In this document: in pieces, positions 23,276 to 25,196 of the stretch
Position numbering within the stretch: the first letter of the stretch is position 1
Layout: every line of letters begins with the position of its first letter
Origin: Mangrovibacterium sp047972415
GTDB taxonomy: Bacteria > Bacteroidota > Bacteroidia > Bacteroidales > Prolixibacteraceae
Assembly (NCBI GenBank): GCA_047972415.1
Contig: JBKEAN010000203.1
Coordinates: forward strand, 1-25,196
DNA length: 25,196 nt
Direction: 5' to 3'
Notes under the pieces: generated by a model
Seen by the model: the letters and a program-made list of their open reading frames with translations, nothing else
Database searches by the model: none
What the model was told of the DNA's origin: nothing
Program-made: the position numbers and the translations under genes

Positions 23276-23575
23276 TCAGAGTTTCAACAGTTCTTTGAAT
23301 AAGGCCTGCGCTTCGGCCCAGCTCTCCCGGTGGATGCAATAATTAATGCGGGGCGCTTCAATTTCACCCTGAATCAGACCGGCATCTTTCAATTCCTTCA
23401 GGTGCTGCGACAAGGTTGACTTGGCAATGGGCAGTTCTTCGCTTAAATCGCCGCTGTAACAGCAACTTTGGTTCGCCAGCAATTCCAGCACGTACAAGCG
23501 AACCGGATGCCCCATCGCTTTGGCATATCGGGCGGCTTTTTCCAGCTCAGGACGAATTGTTTTGGATTCAATCAT
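23276..23575 (-). CDS. ArsR-family repressor of the arsEFG-like operon
   Basis: Start ATG 23575 (MIESKTIRPE) gives 99 residues, normal for ArsR; an upstream in-frame extension is rejected because it would run through the operator. The winged-helix shows AKAMGHPVRLYVLELLA, then a Cys pair (Cys38-Cys39 in NQSCCYSG), recognition region IAKSTLSQHLKELKDAGLI (about 50-68) and the wing with INYCI (Cys80). These Cys can form a three-thiolate As(III) site. It is clearly a paralogue of the other ArsR in the window (shared SGDxS, QHLKELKxAGL, NYC) but has a different candidate operator. It heads a minus-strand operon that runs through to the ProC-like gene. Confidence 0.92.
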   Translation of the reverse strand: MIESKTIRPELEKAARYAKAMGHPVRLYVLELLANQSCCYSGDLSEELPIAKSTLSQHLKELKDAGLIQGEIEAPRINYCIHRESWAEAQALFKELLKL

Positions 23576-23582
23576 GTTTACT

Positions 23583-23600
23583 GTTCGTAATTCAACGAAC
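23583..23600. promoter_or_regulatory. ArsR operator upstream of its own gene
   Basis: GTTCG (23583-23587), eight bases, CGAAC (23596-23600); extended by one base on each side, the match becomes TGTTCGT-6-ACGAACA, a perfect 7-bp inverted repeat. It lies 8-25 nt upstream of the arsR start, where binding would block initiation. Confidence 0.7.
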
Positions 23601-23673
23601 AAAGATGCGATTTTTTCTGTTTCAAAATAGTTTTCTCGTGTTAAATTTGAAACCAATTTTAAAACGAATTAGG

Positions 23674-24300
23674 ATGATGACCGAGAAATTTCCATCACGA
23701 TTGCTTGAAAATGCGGTGAACGAATTTTCCAAGCTTCCGGGAATTGGCCGCAAAACCGCGCTGCGCCTGGTTTTGCATTTGCTGAAGCAGGAAAGCGGCG
23801 AGGTGGAGCTTTTCGGACAAGCCATCGTTCAGGCTCGAACAGAAATTAAACATTGCAAAATTTGCCACAACATTTCCGACTTCGACACCTGCAATATTTG
23901 CAGCCAGCCGGAGCGTAGCCGAGAGATTATTTGCGTTGTTGAAACGATTCGCGATGTAATGGCCATTGAAAACACCCGCCAGTTTGTGGGCTTGTACCAT
24001 GTATTGGGAGGTATTATTTCGCCCATGGACGGTGTTGGCCCTTCCGATTTGGAAATCAACTCGCTGGTTGAACGCGTGCGGGAGGGCGAGGTGGCTGAGG
24101 TGATCCTGGCGCTAAGTACCACCATGGAAGGCGATACCACCAATTTCTATATTTACAAAAAACTGAAAGATTTCGACGTCCGCATTTCAACTTTAGCCCG
24201 AGGGGTCAGTATCGGTGACGAATTGGAATATGCCGATGAAATCACCCTGGGTCGTTCCATTAAAAACCGCCTCGACTTTGAAAGTTCGCTATCGCATTAG
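23674..24300 (+). CDS. recR: Recombination mediator protein RecR
   Basis: The 208-residue protein (start 23674, ATG-ATG; the second ATG would give 207) has the helix-hairpin-helix LPGIGRKTALRLV (21-33), the four-Cys zinc finger CKIC...CNIC (61-76), a Toprim domain starting ICVVET (acidic Glu90) with LHVLGG-like YHVLGGIISPMDGVGP and the C-terminal LARGVSIGDELEYADEITL. RecR works with RecO to load RecA on gapped DNA. It is transcribed divergently from the arsR operon; a longer in-frame extension upstream overlaps arsR and its operator and is not real. Ordinary housekeeping gene. Confidence 0.97.
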   Translation: MMTEKFPSRLLENAVNEFSKLPGIGRKTALRLVLHLLKQESGEVELFGQAIVQARTEIKHCKICHNISDFDTCNICSQPERSREIICVVETIRDVMAIENTRQFVGLYHVLGGIISPMDGVGPSDLEINSLVERVREGEVAEVILALSTTMEGDTTNFYIYKKLKDFDVRISTLARGVSIGDELEYADEITLGRSIKNRLDFESSLSH

Positions 24301-24365
24301 AACCGGAGATTCCAACTCATCGCCTAAACCTCTGAAAACCAACAGTAACGGGAAATAGTAAAAAC

Positions 24366-24396
24366 AGGTCGGTTGTCTGCCAAAAATTACCGACCT
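24366..24396 (+). terminator. Stem-loop between recR and acetyltransferase gene
   Basis: AGGTCGGT (24366-24373) pairs perfectly over 8 bp with ACCGACCT (24389-24396), 15-nt loop, then TTAAAT. It is 66 nt after the recR stop, the best terminator candidate for recR, though the T-run is poor. Confidence 0.45.
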
Positions 24397-24442
24397 TTAA
24401 ATAGAATGAAAACAGATACAGCAACCTGAACGATTTGAACAG

Positions 24443-24970
24443 ATGAACAACAACCATTTGGCTTACGGGAAAATAAGCCTTCGCCCCCTGGAGCCGGAAG
24501 ATTTGGAACTGCTTTACCAATGGGAAAACGACAGCCGCGTATGGCCCGTCAGTAACACACTCTCGCCATTCTCGCGCTTTGTGCTGCGCCAATACATTGA
24601 AGAATCGCATCGCGATATTTACGAAACCAAGCAGTTGCGCCTCATCATTCAAACCGAAAGTGGAAAAGCGGTTGGTGCTATTGATTTGTTCGACTTTGAG
24701 CCCTACCACCAGCGGGCTGGTATTGGCATTTTAATTTATGCCGAAACCGATCGGCAACAAGGTTATGCCTCCGACGCGTTAAAGGCAATGTGCCGTTATG
24801 GCACCGAAATACTGGGCTTGCACCAGTTGTATGCCAACATTGGCGCCAACAACCCGGTCAGCGTTTCGCTGTTCGAAAAATGCGGATTTCAGCTAAGCGG
24901 AACAAAAAAAGACTGGTTGAAAACCAAAAACGGAAGAACCGACGAATTGTTCTATCAACGATTACTCTGA
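24443..24970 (+). CDS. GNAT-family N-acetyltransferase (RimJ/RimL or SpeG-like)
   Basis: The 175-residue protein begins ISLRPLEPEDLELLYQWEND, the typical RimJ/RimL-SpeG N-terminus, followed by an acetyl-CoA binding segment IGILIYAETDRQQGYASDAL (the QQGYA loop at about 105-109) and the closing motif NIGANNPVSVSLFEKCGF. It transfers an acetyl group to an amine; substrate could be a ribosomal protein N-terminus, a polyamine or another small amine. It has no sequence link to the ars genes. It ends convergently, overlapping the last codons of the next gene by 9 bp. Confidence 0.88.
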   Translation: MNNNHLAYGKISLRPLEPEDLELLYQWENDSRVWPVSNTLSPFSRFVLRQYIEESHRDIYETKQLRLIIQTESGKAVGAIDLFDFEPYHQRAGIGILIYAETDRQQGYASDALKAMCRYGTEILGLHQLYANIGANNPVSVSLFEKCGFQLSGTKKDWLKTKNGRTDELFYQRLL

Positions 24971-25196
24971 GGCGGCTGCCTGTAACTCGTCAAAACCGGG
25001 TACTACACGAAACAACCGGTAATATTGTGTATCAACATCTACCTGGCAACCATAGTGCTCCATCCCGTTTGACACCATCAGGAACGGTACCTCGAAACAC
25101 AGGTTGTAACGAGCAACCTGATCGAAGGTTTTTTGGGTAATTTTTACTTCCGGTGCTTTAAACTCAATAAACATCCCGGGTTCCCCCAACTTACTA
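24962..25196 (-). CDS. HsdR N-terminal-domain nuclease-like protein, C-terminal part, cut by right edge
   Basis: The frame is open to the window edge and reads SKLGEPGMFIEFKAPEV near the edge, then ITQKTFDQVARYN and LMVSNGMEHYGCQVD, ending AAASE. This matches the end of the type I restriction HsdR N-terminal domain family (stand-alone, about 150 residues in Bacteroidota), which has a PD-(D/E)xK nuclease fold; IEFKAP carries the ExK part of that motif. The first half, with the Asp, lies outside the window. Stand-alone copies are of uncertain function and are not enough to call a restriction system. Confidence 0.8.
   Translation of the reverse strand, partial: SKLGEPGMFIEFKAPEVKITQKTFDQVARYNLCFEVPFLMVSNGMEHYGCQVDVDTQYYRLFRVVPGFDELQAAASE

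Noticed and set aside
23416..23673. Longer in-frame N-terminal extension of recR
   Set aside because: It would overlap arsR and its operator, and RecR proteins start about at MTEKFPSRLL.
24962..25196. A type I restriction-modification locus
   Set aside because: Only a stand-alone HsdR-N-like domain end is visible; no methylase, specificity subunit or helicase part in the window.

Overview
The window looks like a chromosomal segment of a Bacteroidota bacterium, probably an environmental or marine member near the Marinilabiliales/Prolixibacteraceae (lineage is inferred from gene content only). Evidence: a SusC/SusD pair, Bacteroidota-style TonB receptors with carboxypeptidase-like N-termini, lipoprotein signals, absence of Shine-Dalgarno motifs, and one good match to the Bacteroidota promoter element TAnnTTTG.

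Layout. (A) 1-12630, all on the minus strand: a polysaccharide utilization locus (PUL). It begins with a membrane-spanning regulator (12630-10192), then susC, susD, an S1-type sulfatase, a GHL6/GH42-like glycosidase-fold protein, a five-bladed-propeller (GH43-like) lipoprotein, and a secreted protein cut by the left edge. The likely substrate is a sulfated glycan; its identity cannot be read from the sequence. (B) 13075-14890, minus: arsR-arsC-acr3, a compact arsenate reduction/arsenite efflux operon. (C) 15252-19583, plus, divergent from B: TonB-dependent receptor, PepSY-type membrane protein, and a membrane-anchored 2Fe-2S flavin reductase, most simply an uptake-plus-reduction module for a metal (iron?) complex. 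(D) 23575-19757, minus: a second ArsR repressor followed by a small thioredoxin-like protein, an ArsF-type periplasmic thioredoxin-fold protein, an ArsG/CcdA-like membrane protein, an ArsP-type permease and a divergent ProC-like oxidoreductase. This resembles the arsEFG/arsP organoarsenical systems. (E) 23674-25196: recR, a GNAT acetyltransferase, and the C-terminal end of an HsdR-N domain protein, ordinary chromosomal genes.

Most interesting points: the regulator joins a degenerate PI-PLC-like domain, a LamG-type lectin domain, one membrane helix and a cytoplasmic SARP-like DNA-binding plus helical-repeat module, and three 12-bp direct repeats lie just upstream of susC. In block D, two near-identical GTTCG-N8-CGAAC sites flank the arsR gene, and the cysteine pattern suggests a cytoplasm-to-periplasm thiol relay (CxxC, then paired membrane Cys, then CxxC). 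Functions of blocks C and D beyond family level are inference.
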